NCBI RefSeq assembly: GCF_003071065.1
Contig: NZ_QCXX01000004.1
Span: forward strand, 310,614-374,613
DNA: 64,000 nt
From: Sphingobacterium athyrii
GTDB lineage: Bacteria > Bacteroidota > Bacteroidia > Sphingobacteriales > Sphingobacteriaceae
Reading direction: 5' to 3'
Both the position numbers and the translations under genes were made by a program. The notes beneath the pieces are model-generated. The model saw only the letters and a list, made by a program, of their open reading frames with translations. It did no database searches and was not told where the DNA came from. Each line of letters starts with the position of its first letter. Within the stretch, counting starts at the first letter, position 1. Shown here one piece after another: positions 35,021 to 43,339 of this stretch.

Positions 35021-36691
35021 TTAACCATTTTTCTTTACTTCTTTTCCCCAGGAATCTTTCAACGTCACTGTACGGTTAAAGACCAGATGTGCTGGAGTCG
35101 AATGTGTGTCTAACGTAAAGTAACCTAAACGTATAAATTGATAACCTTTACCGGGAGTGGCGTTCGCTAAGTCCGGCTCGATATAGGCACGTTCTACCAC
35201 ATGTAAACTTGCTGGGTTGATAGATTCTTTGAAATTTTCAGCTGCCGCTGGATTTTCATCATTGAACAACCTGTCATATAATCTTACTTCGGCTTCTTTT
35301 GCATGCGGAACAGAAATCCAATGGATTGTTCCTTTTACTTTTAGTCCTGAAGTATCCTCACCGGATTTAGAATTAGGGACGTAAGTACAATGTACTTCTG
35401 TTACCTTTCCATTTTCATCTTTGACGAAATCGTTACAGGTAACGATATAAGCGTGTTTTAGACGAACTGAAAGCCCAGGGCCAAGACGGAAGAATTTTTT
35501 TGGAGCATCTTCCATAAAATCTTCGCGCTCTATCCATAGTTCTTTGGAAAAAGGTATGATCCTGTGGCCTTCACCACCTTCAACTTCGGGGTTATTTTCA
35601 CCGACTAAATTTTCTACTTGACCATCTGGATAGTTTGTGATCACTAATTTAATCGGATCGAGAACAGCCATTCTACGCCAGGCGGTTTTGTTGAGATCCT
35701 CACGGATGCAGAATTCCAATAGACTGACGTCAATCATATTTTCACGCTTTTGAACGCCGATCTTATCGCAGAAGTTACGAATACTCGCGGGAGTATATCC
35801 TCTTCTTCTCAATCCAGAGATAGTTGGCATACGGGGATCATCCCAGCTTTCCACAAACTTATCATTGACCAATTGCAATAGTTTACGTTTGCTCATGACT
35901 GTATATGTCATGTTTAAGCGTGCAAATTCATATTGTTTGGAAGGAAAAATTTCCAGCTTTTCAATACACCAATCGTAGAGTGGGCGATGCGGAATAAATT
36001 CCAATGTACAGATCGAATGCGTGATTTTCTCAATGGAATCCGATTGGCCGTGGGCAAAATCATACATTGGGTAGATGCACCATTGATTTCCCGTCCGATG
36101 ATGGTGGGCATGTTTGATGCGGTACAACAATGGATCGCGTAGGTGCATATTTGGACTCGCCAAATCTATTTTTGCACGGAGTACTTTCTCACCATCTTTA
36201 TATTTTCCTGCTCGCATATCTGCGAATAAGTCCAGATTTTCTGTTATGGACCGGTCGCGGTACGGCGTTGGAATACCTGGTTCTGTCGGGGTACCTTTTG
36301 CTGCCGCAATTTCTTCCGCAGTGCTATCGTCCACGTAAGCAAGTCCTTTTTTTATAAGTTCTACAGCATAGCCGTAAAGTGTTTCAAAATAATCTGAAGT
36401 ATATAATTCTTCTGCCCACTGGAATCCTAGCCATTGAATATCTTTTTTGATGCTTTCAACATACTCGGTATCCTCAGTGACAGGATTAGTGTCATCAAAA
36501 CGTAGATTAGTCTTGCCATTATACTGCTGTGCCAATCCAAAATTTAAACAGATGGATTTGGCGTGACCAATGTGGAGGTAACCATTTGGTTCAGGAGGAA
36601 AACGTGTCAATACACGTCCGCCATGTTTTCCTGTACGAAGATCTTCTTCGACAATTTCCTCGATAAAATTTAATGATTTTTCTTCACTCAT
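35021..36691 (-). CDS. glnS: Glutaminyl-tRNA synthetase
   Basis: Charges tRNA-Gln directly. 556 aa, class [19 protein letters not shown] aligns with the E. coli start, then HIGH at 40-43 ([15 protein letters not shown]), the second motif [10 protein letters not shown] near 265, and the anticodon-binding beta-barrels in the C-terminal 230 residues ([11 protein letters not shown] region, [13 protein letters not shown]). Start at 36691 is fixed by homology. A TAACTTTG box ends only 4 bp before the ATG, so the mRNA may be nearly leaderless. Terminator at 34963-35008. Confidence 0.97.
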   Translation of the reverse strand: MSEEKSLNFIEEIVEEDLRTGKHGGRVLTRFPPEPNGYLHIGHAKSICLNFGLAQQYNGKTNLRFDDTNPVTEDTEYVESIKKDIQWLGFQWAEELYTSDYFETLYGYAVELIKKGLAYVDDSTAEEIAAAKGTPTEPGIPTPYRDRSITENLDLFADMRAGKYKDGEKVLRAKIDLASPNMHLRDPLLYRIKHAHHHRTGNQWCIYPMYDFAHGQSDSIEKITHSICTLEFIPHRPLYDWCIEKLEIFPSKQYEFARLNMTYTVMSKRKLLQLVNDKFVESWDDPRMPTISGLRRRGYTPASIRNFCDKIGVQKRENMIDVSLLEFCIREDLNKTAWRRMAVLDPIKLVITNYPDGQVENLVGENNPEVEGGEGHRIIPFSKELWIEREDFMEDAPKKFFRLGPGLSVRLKHAYIVTCNDFVKDENGKVTEVHCTYVPNSKSGEDTSGLKVKGTIHWISVPHAKEAEVRLYDRLFNDENPAAAENFKESINPASLHVVERAYIEPDLANATPGKGYQFIRLGYFTLDTHSTPAHLVFNRTVTLKDSWGKEVKKNG

Positions 36692-36695
36692 AATA

Positions 36696-36703
36696 CAAAG
36701 TTA
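36696..36703 (-). promoter_or_regulatory. Possible -7 box of glnS, very close to its ATG
   Basis: Minus strand TAACTTTG (TAnnTTTG match) ends at 36696, 4 bp before the start codon at 36691. If used, transcription begins at about the start codon. Confidence 0.4.
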
Positions 36704-36704
36704 A

Positions 36705-36739
36705 TTATTAGAAGCGAGATATTAGCTAGGATATGATAG
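36705..36739 (-). repeat. Degenerate heptamer array before glnS
   Basis: On the plus strand: TTATTAG, AAGCGAG, ATATTAG, CTAGGAT, ATGATAG, in 7-bp register; four of five end in TAG or GAG. Relative to glnS it has the same orientation as the arrays before rimM and exonuclease III. Much decayed. Confidence 0.35.
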
Positions 36740-36822
36740 ATATTCAGCTTAGTCTGAGCAGGTAATCAATCGAAAAATACCCGCTATAGTCGCGACTGCT
36801 GGCGCAGCGATGATCTGAAATA

Positions 36823-36849
36823 AAAAAGGGACAAGATCCGTCCCTTTTT
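36823..36849 (-). terminator. Terminator after the carbonic anhydrase gene
   Basis: AAAAAGGGAC pairs with GTCCCTTTTT around a 7-nt loop; on the minus strand it is followed by a T-run and lies 13 bp after the stop. Confidence 0.85.
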
Positions 36850-36861
36850 ACCGATTTGTTA

Positions 36862-37509
36862 CTATTTGAAAGCGAATACCTTTCCAAGGGATTCATTGCT
36901 TGTAAATGTACAACTTTGATCAATCAATTGACCTGTTCCGATATTGATTACCATACCATGCACGGCAAGTGCCTGGCCATTTTTCCATGCATTTTGGATG
37001 ATGGAAGTAGAACAAAGATTAAAAACCTGTTCTTTGACATTGAGTTCAACTAAACGGTCTACTTTCTTTTCATTCTCTTCGATACCATCAATCTCTTCGC
37101 TATGCAAGCGGTATACATCTTTGATGTGGCCAAGCCAGTTATCAATGATACCGTATTGATTGCGACTTAAAGATGCGGCCACACCACCACAGCCATAGTG
37201 TCCAGCTACGATAACATGTTTTACTTTTAACACGTTGACGGCATAATCCAGTACGCTCAATAAACTCATATCTGAGTGGATGACCATATTGGCAATGTTA
37301 CGGTGTACAAAGACCTCCCCGGGTTTTGTACCAGTCAATTCATTGGCCGGTACACGGCTGTCTGCACAACCAATCCAAAGAATTTCGGGATTTTGACCTT
37401 TTGCAAGTTGTTGGAAACGTCCTGTAGTATCATTTTTTACGAAATCCATCCACTCTTTGTTCCCTTTAATAATATTGTCAAATCCTATTTTTAAATCTTT
37501 ATTTTCCAT
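36862..37509 (-). CDS. Beta-class carbonic anhydrase
   Basis: Interconverts CO2 and bicarbonate. 215 aa. Zinc ligands Cys48 (CADSRVP, with the Asp50-Arg52 dyad), His104 and Cys107 (AGHYGCGGV). Length matches E. coli Can (220). It lies 79 bp downstream of a SulP-family transporter on the same strand, an arrangement that suggests bicarbonate supply: the transporter brings bicarbonate in and this enzyme equilibrates it for carboxylases. Terminator at 36823-36849. Confidence 0.95.
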   Translation of the reverse strand: MENKDLKIGFDNIIKGNKEWMDFVKNDTTGRFQQLAKGQNPEILWIGCADSRVPANELTGTKPGEVFVHRNIANMVIHSDMSLLSVLDYAVNVLKVKHVIVAGHYGCGGVAASLSRNQYGIIDNWLGHIKDVYRLHSEEIDGIEENEKKVDRLVELNVKEQVFNLCSTSIIQNAWKNGQALAVHGMVINIGTGQLIDQSCTFTSNESLGKVFAFK

Positions 37510-37588
37510 ATTCTCTATTTGCCCGAAGGCGTTTTTTCAATTTTATATTAATACAAATTTCTAAATCTATTGTTTATTTGAAACAACT

Positions 37589-39124
37589 TTATTTTTTATA
37601 TACGACCTGTAAAAGCTCGATTTCCTTGCCTTTACTTTTTGCGTTCTGTTCGAAGTCCTTGATGACTTCAATCACGTCCTTGTCGATAAATTTACTGAAT
37701 GTCCCATCGATACGGATCTTACTTACTGATTTTGGCAAACTATACAGTTTTTGTTGGATAGGAACCTTATTCAGAAATGATACTTCCTCCGCTAATGTGA
37801 TCACCGCCTTATCTTCTTCGTTGTCTTTTTCGATCTTATACTTAAAGGCATTTTTCATATTTGCCCGTAGGATATAGAATGTAGCCACAACGATTCCGAT
37901 CCCAACACCCATTAATAGGTCTGTCATTACAATAGCTACAATAGTCACGAAAAATGGAATGAATTGATCCAACCCTTTTCGATACATTGAAGAAAATAGA
38001 CTCGGCTTAGCCAATTTATAGCCTGTGTGCAATAGAATGGCTGCAAGACATGCCAAAGGAATCATATTTAACATAGTCGGAATGGCCAACATGGCAACAA
38101 GTAGCCAGATACCATGCATAATGGCTGATTGTCTTGTTTTTCCGCCCGCATTGACATTGGCTGATGAGCGTACAATAACAGAGGTCAATGGCAAACCGCC
38201 CAAAAGTCCACTGGTCATATTCCCGATTCCTTGTGCGACTAATTCACGGTTAGTCGGCGTATTACGTTTATAGGGATCAATCTTGTCGACAGCTTCAATG
38301 CTCAATAATGTTTCGAGACTAGCGATGATCGCAATGGTAAATGCAGCTATCCAAACATCCTTGTTGACAATCTGTGTGAAATCAGGTAAAGTGAACAGGC
38401 CTGTAAATTCAGCAAATGAGCCTACAATTGGAACAAGAACAAACTGTTTGTCAAGTAGCTGAAAGGAAGATCCCTGAAAAAGATAGGCTAAGCCTACGCC
38501 AACGATCACAACAACCAATGGTGCCGGTACCTTATTCAATTTAGGAATCGATGGCCAAAAGATTAAGATCGCTAAGGATAGGGCACAGATAATCAATGCG
38601 CCAAAATTGATAGCTGAGACAACGGTGTCAAAATATGCTCCTATACCATGTCCATTGTCCAATTCAAAAGCGTGTGTTTCAATTAATCCCAATGCCAAAG
38701 GGATTTGTTTCATAATAATGGTAATACCGATAGCGGCCAACATACCAACAATAACGGCGGAAGGGAAATAATTTCCGATCATACCCGCCTTTAGAATACC
38801 AAGGATCACCTGGACCACACCTGCGATGACAACCGCAAGGAGGAAGGTTTCATAAGCACCCAAGCTCTGAATTGCACCTAGAACAATAACTGTGAGACCT
38901 GCAGCCGGTCCACTTACACTGAGTGGTGATTTACTGATTGAAGCAACAACGATTCCACCAATTACACCAGTCAATAATCCTGCAAACAATGGCGCACCTG
39001 AGGCCATTGCAATTCCCAAACATAATGGAAGTGCCACCAAAAACACCACAACACTAGCAGGGAAATCATATTTTAAGTCTCTTTTCGAAAGTTTCAGAAA
39101 AGCCGACGTACGAGTTCCAAACAT
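37589..39124 (-). CDS. SulP-family anion permease (probable bicarbonate transporter)
   Basis: 511 aa: N-terminal FPASVVVFLVALPLCLGIAM (SulP helix 1), about 11-12 membrane helices up to about residue 415, the SulP signature SGPAAGLTVIVLGAI and LTSVIVRSSANVNAGGKTRQ, then a C-terminal STAS-like regulatory domain (about 430-505). SulP proteins move sulfate, bicarbonate or dicarboxylates, coupled to Na+ or H+. Pairing with a beta-carbonic anhydrase, and resemblance of the helix 3 and 8 regions to BicA-like rather than sulfate-type members, favour bicarbonate; this remains inference. Three small hairpins lie upstream (39166-39302). Confidence 0.9.
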   Translation of the reverse strand: MFGTRTSAFLKLSKRDLKYDFPASVVVFLVALPLCLGIAMASGAPLFAGLLTGVIGGIVVASISKSPLSVSGPAAGLTVIVLGAIQSLGAYETFLLAVVIAGVVQVILGILKAGMIGNYFPSAVIVGMLAAIGITIIMKQIPLALGLIETHAFELDNGHGIGAYFDTVVSAINFGALIICALSLAILIFWPSIPKLNKVPAPLVVVIVGVGLAYLFQGSSFQLLDKQFVLVPIVGSFAEFTGLFTLPDFTQIVNKDVWIAAFTIAIIASLETLLSIEAVDKIDPYKRNTPTNRELVAQGIGNMTSGLLGGLPLTSVIVRSSANVNAGGKTRQSAIMHGIWLLVAMLAIPTMLNMIPLACLAAILLHTGYKLAKPSLFSSMYRKGLDQFIPFFVTIVAIVMTDLLMGVGIGIVVATFYILRANMKNAFKYKIEKDNEEDKAVITLAEEVSFLNKVPIQQKLYSLPKSVSKIRIDGTFSKFIDKDVIEVIKDFEQNAKSKGKEIELLQVVYKK

Positions 39125-39165
39125 AAAATTTGTGTTTATCTGTATAATAAATTTTCTCGAAGCAG

Positions 39166-39302
39166 CCTATTGCTATAGCAATGGGTACCGATTGAAGGGC
39201 ACTCGATGCTTTTTGCATTGGCATTATCAGGAAAAATCAATAAGAAGCCGCATACTGGGTTCAGTATGTGGATAATTTGAATACATCCCATAAGGATGTA
39301 TT
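39166..39302. repeat. Three consecutive hairpins before the SulP gene
   Basis: ATTGCTATAGCAAT palindrome (39169-39182), CATACTG/CAGTATG (39251-39268, GGTT-like loop), and AATACATCC/GGATGTATT (39280-39302, CATAA loop). They fill the 180 bp between the small secreted protein gene and the SulP start on the minus strand. None has a T-run on the minus strand. Confidence 0.5.
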
Positions 39303-39304
39303 TA

Positions 39305-39640
39305 TTAACAGTTAGGAGGCGGCGTTGGAACCGTAGGATGGAAAGCTAAAATGCTTTTCTCGTTTTTTAGGTAATTCTTTTGTTTTCCTTGGTTCTCAAC
39401 AATGATTGTTTCGAATACAATGGGTTCGTCAGTTTTTGTATTGAAAAATTTTGAGGCAGTCTCAAGCGTGTCTGTGCTTGCGCCATTGTTGTTCTCGATT
39501 TCTATTTGTAAAACAATTTGAAGGATCGTGTTTTGGTCTAAACTATTGGAAAAAATAGGCGATATAGAGATGGCCATCTTTGTAAAAAAGATGATCGCAC
39601 ATAAGAATGCTGCCACAAATCTAAATCTCTTATTTAACAT
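39305..39640 (-). CDS. Small secreted protein of unknown function
   Basis: 111 aa. N-terminal hydrophobic segment (residues 7-27) resembles a signal peptide; the rest is polar and ends in the Pro-rich tail HPTVPTPPPNC. I have the impression that short exported proteins with such PTPPPN(C) ends recur in Sphingobacteriaceae, but I cannot name a family. Coding status is supported by the signal peptide, the absence of a competing frame, and good spacing to the divergent HerA-like gene. Possibly cotranscribed with the SulP gene, though hairpins intervene. Confidence 0.6.
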   Translation of the reverse strand: MLNKRFRFVAAFLCAIIFFTKMAISISPIFSNSLDQNTILQIVLQIEIENNNGASTDTLETASKFFNTKTDEPIVFETIIVENQGKQKNYLKNEKSILAFHPTVPTPPPNC

Positions 39641-39809
39641 TTTTTAGTACCTTTAATGATATTGTTTTACATGGTAAAAATAGCAATTCTATGTTAATTT
39701 CAAATTAAAAGTACATAAAAAATGAAATTTGGCACGAAATTGTGACGAAAAGATTATTTTTTGGAAAATTTTCAATAGTGTTATGAATTATAAATATTAA
39801 GCCTTTTCT

Positions 39810-41351
39810 ATGGCAAATAAAGAACAATTTATCGAGAAGGTTCAAGCTTCTTATAACCCCAAGGGGGCTTTTATATATTTGGGAGCTGGTATTTTGAATG
39901 GTGAAATTTTAGCCGAAGCAAAGGTCAATCTGGCGCTGAAAATGATGAATCGCCATGGACTGATCGCCGGTGCCACAGGAACAGGGAAAACGCGGACGCT
40001 CCAGCTGATTGCTGAGCAGTTGTCGGATGCCTCCGTGCCTGTATTTATGCTGGATGTAAAAGGCGATCTTTCTGGTCTTGCCGTCCCCGGTGTTACCAAT
40101 CAAGCTTTATTGGATCGTGGAAATGCGGTAGGGCTACCCTTTGAACCGGCAAGTTTTCCGGTAGAATTGTATTCGCTGTCGGGGCACAAAGGAATTCCGA
40201 TGCGAATTACGATAGGTGATTTTGGACCGGTCTTGTTGGGCCGAATCCTGGAGCTGAATGAAACACAGACCGGCGTTTTGGCGGCCATGTTTAAGTACGC
40301 ACAGGATCATCAGATGCCATTGATAGACTTTACCGATACCAAGAAATTGTTAACTTATCTCGCTGACGGTCCCGGAAGCGAAGAGATCAAGAACGATTAT
40401 GGGAAGATCAGTTCAGCAAGTTCGGGGACTATCTTGCGTAAGATCGTCGCTTTGGAACAACAGGGACTTGCTTATATCTTTGGTGAGAATGAATTTGATA
40501 TCAATGACTTATTTCAGAAAGTTGACGGCAAGGGTATTATCAGTTTGCTAAATATTTCTGATGTACAGGATCAGCCAGTGCTTTATTCGACTTTTTTATT
40601 GAGCTTGCTCGCTCAGCTGTTTAAGAATATGCCCGAAGTAGGGGATCTGGATAAGCCAAAATTGGTATTTTTCTTTGATGAGGCGCACCTTCTTTTCAAC
40701 GGAGCTTCCAAAGCCTTTTTAACGCAAGTTGATCAGATTATCCGTCTTATCCGCTCCAAGGGGATCGGTGTGTTTTTCTGTACACAGTCTCCGACAGATG
40801 TCCCAGAATCCGTATTGGCGCAATTGGGAAACCGGGTACAACACGCTTTGCGGGCCTTTACACCCAATGATGCCGAAAATCTAAAAAAAACAGTCAAAAC
40901 CTATCCTAAATCAGACTTTTACGAGATTGATCAGATTTTGACTTCTTTGGGTACAGGCCAGGCCTTAATTACTGTGCTGAATGATAAGGGGATTCCTACG
41001 GAAGTGGTGGCGACTCATCTGGTACCTGCCCGTGCTGTGATGGGACCCGCAGACGATGCGACAATCAATCAGATTATTAATCAGTCAGACCTGAAGGTAA
41101 AATATCAGGAAAGACAGGAAAATCGTTCGGCGGCTGAGATGATCGATGAGAAAATGGAGGTCGTGCAACAGGAGGAACAGCGCGCAGCAGCGGAGAAAGA
41201 AGCTGCCAAAGCCGACAGGCCAACATCAAGAAGGCAAACACCGTTGGAAGCCGCGCAGCGTACCGCGACAACGACACTTGCACGAGAAGGGGTCAAGCTT
41301 TTGGGTAAATTGGCAACAGGGCTATTGAACGCATTCTTAAAGAAGAAATAA
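39810..41351 (+). CDS. HerA-like ATPase (DUF853)
   Basis: 513 aa. FtsK/HerA-fold ATPase of the DUF853 group (as E. coli YjgR). Walker A GATGTGKT (54-61), DVKGDLSGLAVPG, Walker B LVFFFDEAHLLF, sensor region GVFFCTQSPTDVPESVLAQLGNRVQHALRAFT split over two stretches, then a Lys/Glu/Gln-rich coiled C-terminus and a final basic hydrophobic helix (LLGKLATGLLNAFLKKK). The function of DUF853 proteins is not established; no NurA nuclease partner is present, which argues against the archaeal HerA-NurA role. Single gene. Confidence 0.9.
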   Translation: MANKEQFIEKVQASYNPKGAFIYLGAGILNGEILAEAKVNLALKMMNRHGLIAGATGTGKTRTLQLIAEQLSDASVPVFMLDVKGDLSGLAVPGVTNQALLDRGNAVGLPFEPASFPVELYSLSGHKGIPMRITIGDFGPVLLGRILELNETQTGVLAAMFKYAQDHQMPLIDFTDTKKLLTYLADGPGSEEIKNDYGKISSASSGTILRKIVALEQQGLAYIFGENEFDINDLFQKVDGKGIISLLNISDVQDQPVLYSTFLLSLLAQLFKNMPEVGDLDKPKLVFFFDEAHLLFNGASKAFLTQVDQIIRLIRSKGIGVFFCTQSPTDVPESVLAQLGNRVQHALRAFTPNDAENLKKTVKTYPKSDFYEIDQILTSLGTGQALITVLNDKGIPTEVVATHLVPARAVMGPADDATINQIINQSDLKVKYQERQENRSAAEMIDEKMEVVQQEEQRAAAEKEAAKADRPTSRRQTPLEAAQRTATTTLAREGVKLLGKLATGLLNAFLKKK

Positions 41352-41417
41352 CACTAATTTTTTAATAATTTTCGTTCCGATAAGCTATTTTTAACAACTG
41401 TTTGGCACTTAGCTACA

Positions 41418-41449
41418 TTTGCTTTTAAGGGCAATTTTAGCTAAGTTTG
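41418..41449 (+). promoter_or_regulatory. Bacteroidota-type promoter of the nucleotidyltransferase gene
   Basis: TTTG at 41418-41421, 20-bp spacer, TAAGTTTG at 41442-41449, 36 bp before the start codon. Confidence 0.65.
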
Positions 41450-41484
41450 CGGACGAAAAGAAGTTCTATTAACACAATTTAAAT

Positions 41485-42396
41485 ATGAGTAAACCAACCC
41501 TTTTGATTTTGGCAGCAGGAATGGCTAGCCGGTATGGTTCTTTAAAACAAGTAGATGGTTTTGGCCCACACGGCGAGACAATTATTGACTATTCAATCTA
41601 TGATGCCATTCGCGCAGGATTTGGAAAAGTGGTATTCATTATCCGGGAAGAATTTCTGGAGAAGATGAAAGACGTTTTTGATAAAAAATTGGAAGGTAAA
41701 ATAGAAGTAGACTACGCTTTTCAAGATTTTGATTTAACGAAATTTGGCGTGAATCACGTCATTGAAAGAACGAAACCTTGGGGCACAGCACATGCTGTCA
41801 TGAGCGCTAAGGATAAGGTGAATGAACCATTCTGTGTGATCAATGCAGACGATTTCTATGGTTCGGATTCTTTCGACAAAATGGCCAAGTTTTTAACGAC
41901 CGAGGTATCAGATCAACAGATGTCATTGATGGGCTTTCAAGTGGGTAATACAATGTCTGATTACGGGTATGTATCTCGCGGTGTCTGCGAAGTTAGTGCT
42001 TCTGGACATATGGAAAGTGTTACCGAGCGTACCAACATCTATTACAAAGGTGAGGGCGATGATCGTAAAATTGTTTATGAGGAAAATGGCGTTGAACACG
42101 ATTTGGACCCACAGACGCGCGTTTCGATGAACTTTTGGGGTTTTACACCAAAAATATTCGAAGTCGCGCAAGCGATGTTCCCGGCTTTTGTTGAGGAAAA
42201 CAAAGCGAATTTAAAGGCGGAGTTCTTTATCCCTTCGGTTCCAGATTATATGGTGAAACATAAACTGGCCGATTTTAAAGTGATCCCAACTTCATCAAAA
42301 TGGTTTGGAGTGACTTATAAAGAAGATAAACCTATCGTGCAGGAATCAATTTCTAAATTGGTTGCGGATGGTGTTTATCCGGAGAAGTTATTTTAA
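41485..42396 (+). CDS. Sugar-phosphate nucleotidyltransferase
   Basis: 303 aa, GT-A-like NTP-transferase fold. Nucleotide-binding start LLILAAGMASRYGSLKQVD (the usual LAAGxGxRxxxxKq pattern), INADDFYG (metal-binding Asp), WGTAHAVMSAK. Members activate sugar-1-phosphates or related phosphates as NDP or CDP derivatives. The sequence is of the Bacteroidota type that stands alone or beside a phosphotransferase and whose substrate is not settled; no lipopolysaccharide genes are adjacent. Strong promoter (41418-41449) and terminator (42423-42452), so it is monocistronic. Confidence 0.88.
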   Translation: MSKPTLLILAAGMASRYGSLKQVDGFGPHGETIIDYSIYDAIRAGFGKVVFIIREEFLEKMKDVFDKKLEGKIEVDYAFQDFDLTKFGVNHVIERTKPWGTAHAVMSAKDKVNEPFCVINADDFYGSDSFDKMAKFLTTEVSDQQMSLMGFQVGNTMSDYGYVSRGVCEVSASGHMESVTERTNIYYKGEGDDRKIVYEENGVEHDLDPQTRVSMNFWGFTPKIFEVAQAMFPAFVEENKANLKAEFFIPSVPDYMVKHKLADFKVIPTSSKWFGVTYKEDKPIVQESISKLVADGVYPEKLF

Positions 42397-42422
42397 GAGC
42401 TAGCAGAAATAGCTTATCTTTC

Positions 42423-42452
42423 ACCTGTATTGGCAACAATGCAGGTTTTTTT
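42423..42452 (+). terminator. Rho-independent terminator after the nucleotidyltransferase gene
   Basis: ACCTG and ATTG pair with CAAT and CAGGT (one mismatch, GCAA loop), then a T-run. Confidence 0.85.
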
Positions 42453-42566
42453 GTGCCTAATCGAGCAAATGTTGCGAATGGTAGTCGTGTTGTAGGAAAT
42501 GGAAACATTGGAGTGGTCAAGATTAGACCCACATGTTGGATTATGATAAAAAAGGGAATTATTTAA

Positions 42567-43244
42567 ATGAAAAAAATAGGTAAGGTGTTAGGATATATTA
42601 TTTTAGGAATTATAGGATTTTGTGTTTTATATATTGTTGCAGAGTATTGTCTGTCGCGACTCTCCGCATCATCTAAAGAGATCTCTTCAGATCAGACCAT
42701 TCAGGTGTTTGTCAAATCCAACGGTGTACATACGGATATTGTGTTGCCGATTGTCATGAAAGAGCTGGATTGGTCCAACGTGTTTCCTTATGCCAATACG
42801 GTCGGTAAAAAAACGGGCTATCGGTATATGGGTATAGGTTGGGGGGATAAGGGGTTTTATTTGGACACACCAGAATGGAAAGATCTTAAGGCATCCACGG
42901 CTTTTGTAGCTGCTTTTGGTCTGGGAGAGTCCGCTATGCATGTAACCTATTATAACACTATCGAAGAAGACGATTTGTGCTTTGGATATAAAATAAACGA
43001 AAAGCAATATCGTGCACTGGTGAAGTATATCTATGATTCTTTGGACCTGCGTGAGGGGAAGCCTATCTTGGTCGAGACAGATGCGCAATACGATGATGCA
43101 GATGCCTTTTATGAAGCTAAAGGTGCTTATAGCATGTTTTACTCTTGTAATACCTGGACAAACTATGCCTTGAAAAAAGCGGATATGCCAGCGGGGATAT
43201 GGGCTACATTGGACAAGGGCATATTGAGCCACTATCGTAAATAG
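42567..43244 (+). CDS. TIGR02117 (DUF2459) family protein
   Basis: 225 aa. One N-terminal membrane helix (residues 7-27), then a soluble domain with SNGVHTDIVLPI, YMGIGWGDKGFYLDTPEW and YSCNTWTNYALKKADMP, all hallmarks of the TIGR02117/DUF2459 group. The His in SNGVHTD and the Cys in SCNTWTN are placed like the catalytic pair of NlpC/P60-type papain-fold enzymes, so an envelope hydrolase is possible, but that is inference. Originally convergent with dnaK; an IS1182 element now lies between. A hairpin at 43304-43327 was probably the shared terminator. Confidence 0.85.
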   Translation: MKKIGKVLGYIILGIIGFCVLYIVAEYCLSRLSASSKEISSDQTIQVFVKSNGVHTDIVLPIVMKELDWSNVFPYANTVGKKTGYRYMGIGWGDKGFYLDTPEWKDLKASTAFVAAFGLGESAMHVTYYNTIEEDDLCFGYKINEKQYRALVKYIYDSLDLREGKPILVETDAQYDDADAFYEAKGAYSMFYSCNTWTNYALKKADMPAGIWATLDKGILSHYRK

Positions 43245-43303
43245 CAACTGTCTGTTAAGGTTGATACCTAAAAATAGATGACAAAACTTTTTCTTTTCGA
43301 AAT

Positions 43304-43327
43304 GTAAAGCCCGAGGTGGCGGGTTTT
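43304..43327. terminator. Ancestral bidirectional terminator, now cut off from dnaK by the IS
   Basis: GTAAAGCCCG (about 43304) pairs with CGGGTTTTAC around AGGTGG (nine pairs, one A-C mismatch). It serves the TIGR02117 gene; before IS insertion it would have lain about 20-40 bp behind dnaK. Confidence 0.55.
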
Positions 43328-43339
43328 ACAACAAAAAAA

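Noticed and set aside
34888..35079. 63-codon plus-strand frame between the OmpW-like gene and glnS
   Set aside because: It reads through the glnS terminator hairpin and into the glnS 3' end; composition is not protein-like.
39810..41351. HerA-like ATPase as a HerA-NurA or HerA-SIR2 defence pair
   Set aside because: The motifs are of the DUF853 housekeeping group and no nuclease or SIR2 gene is adjacent.
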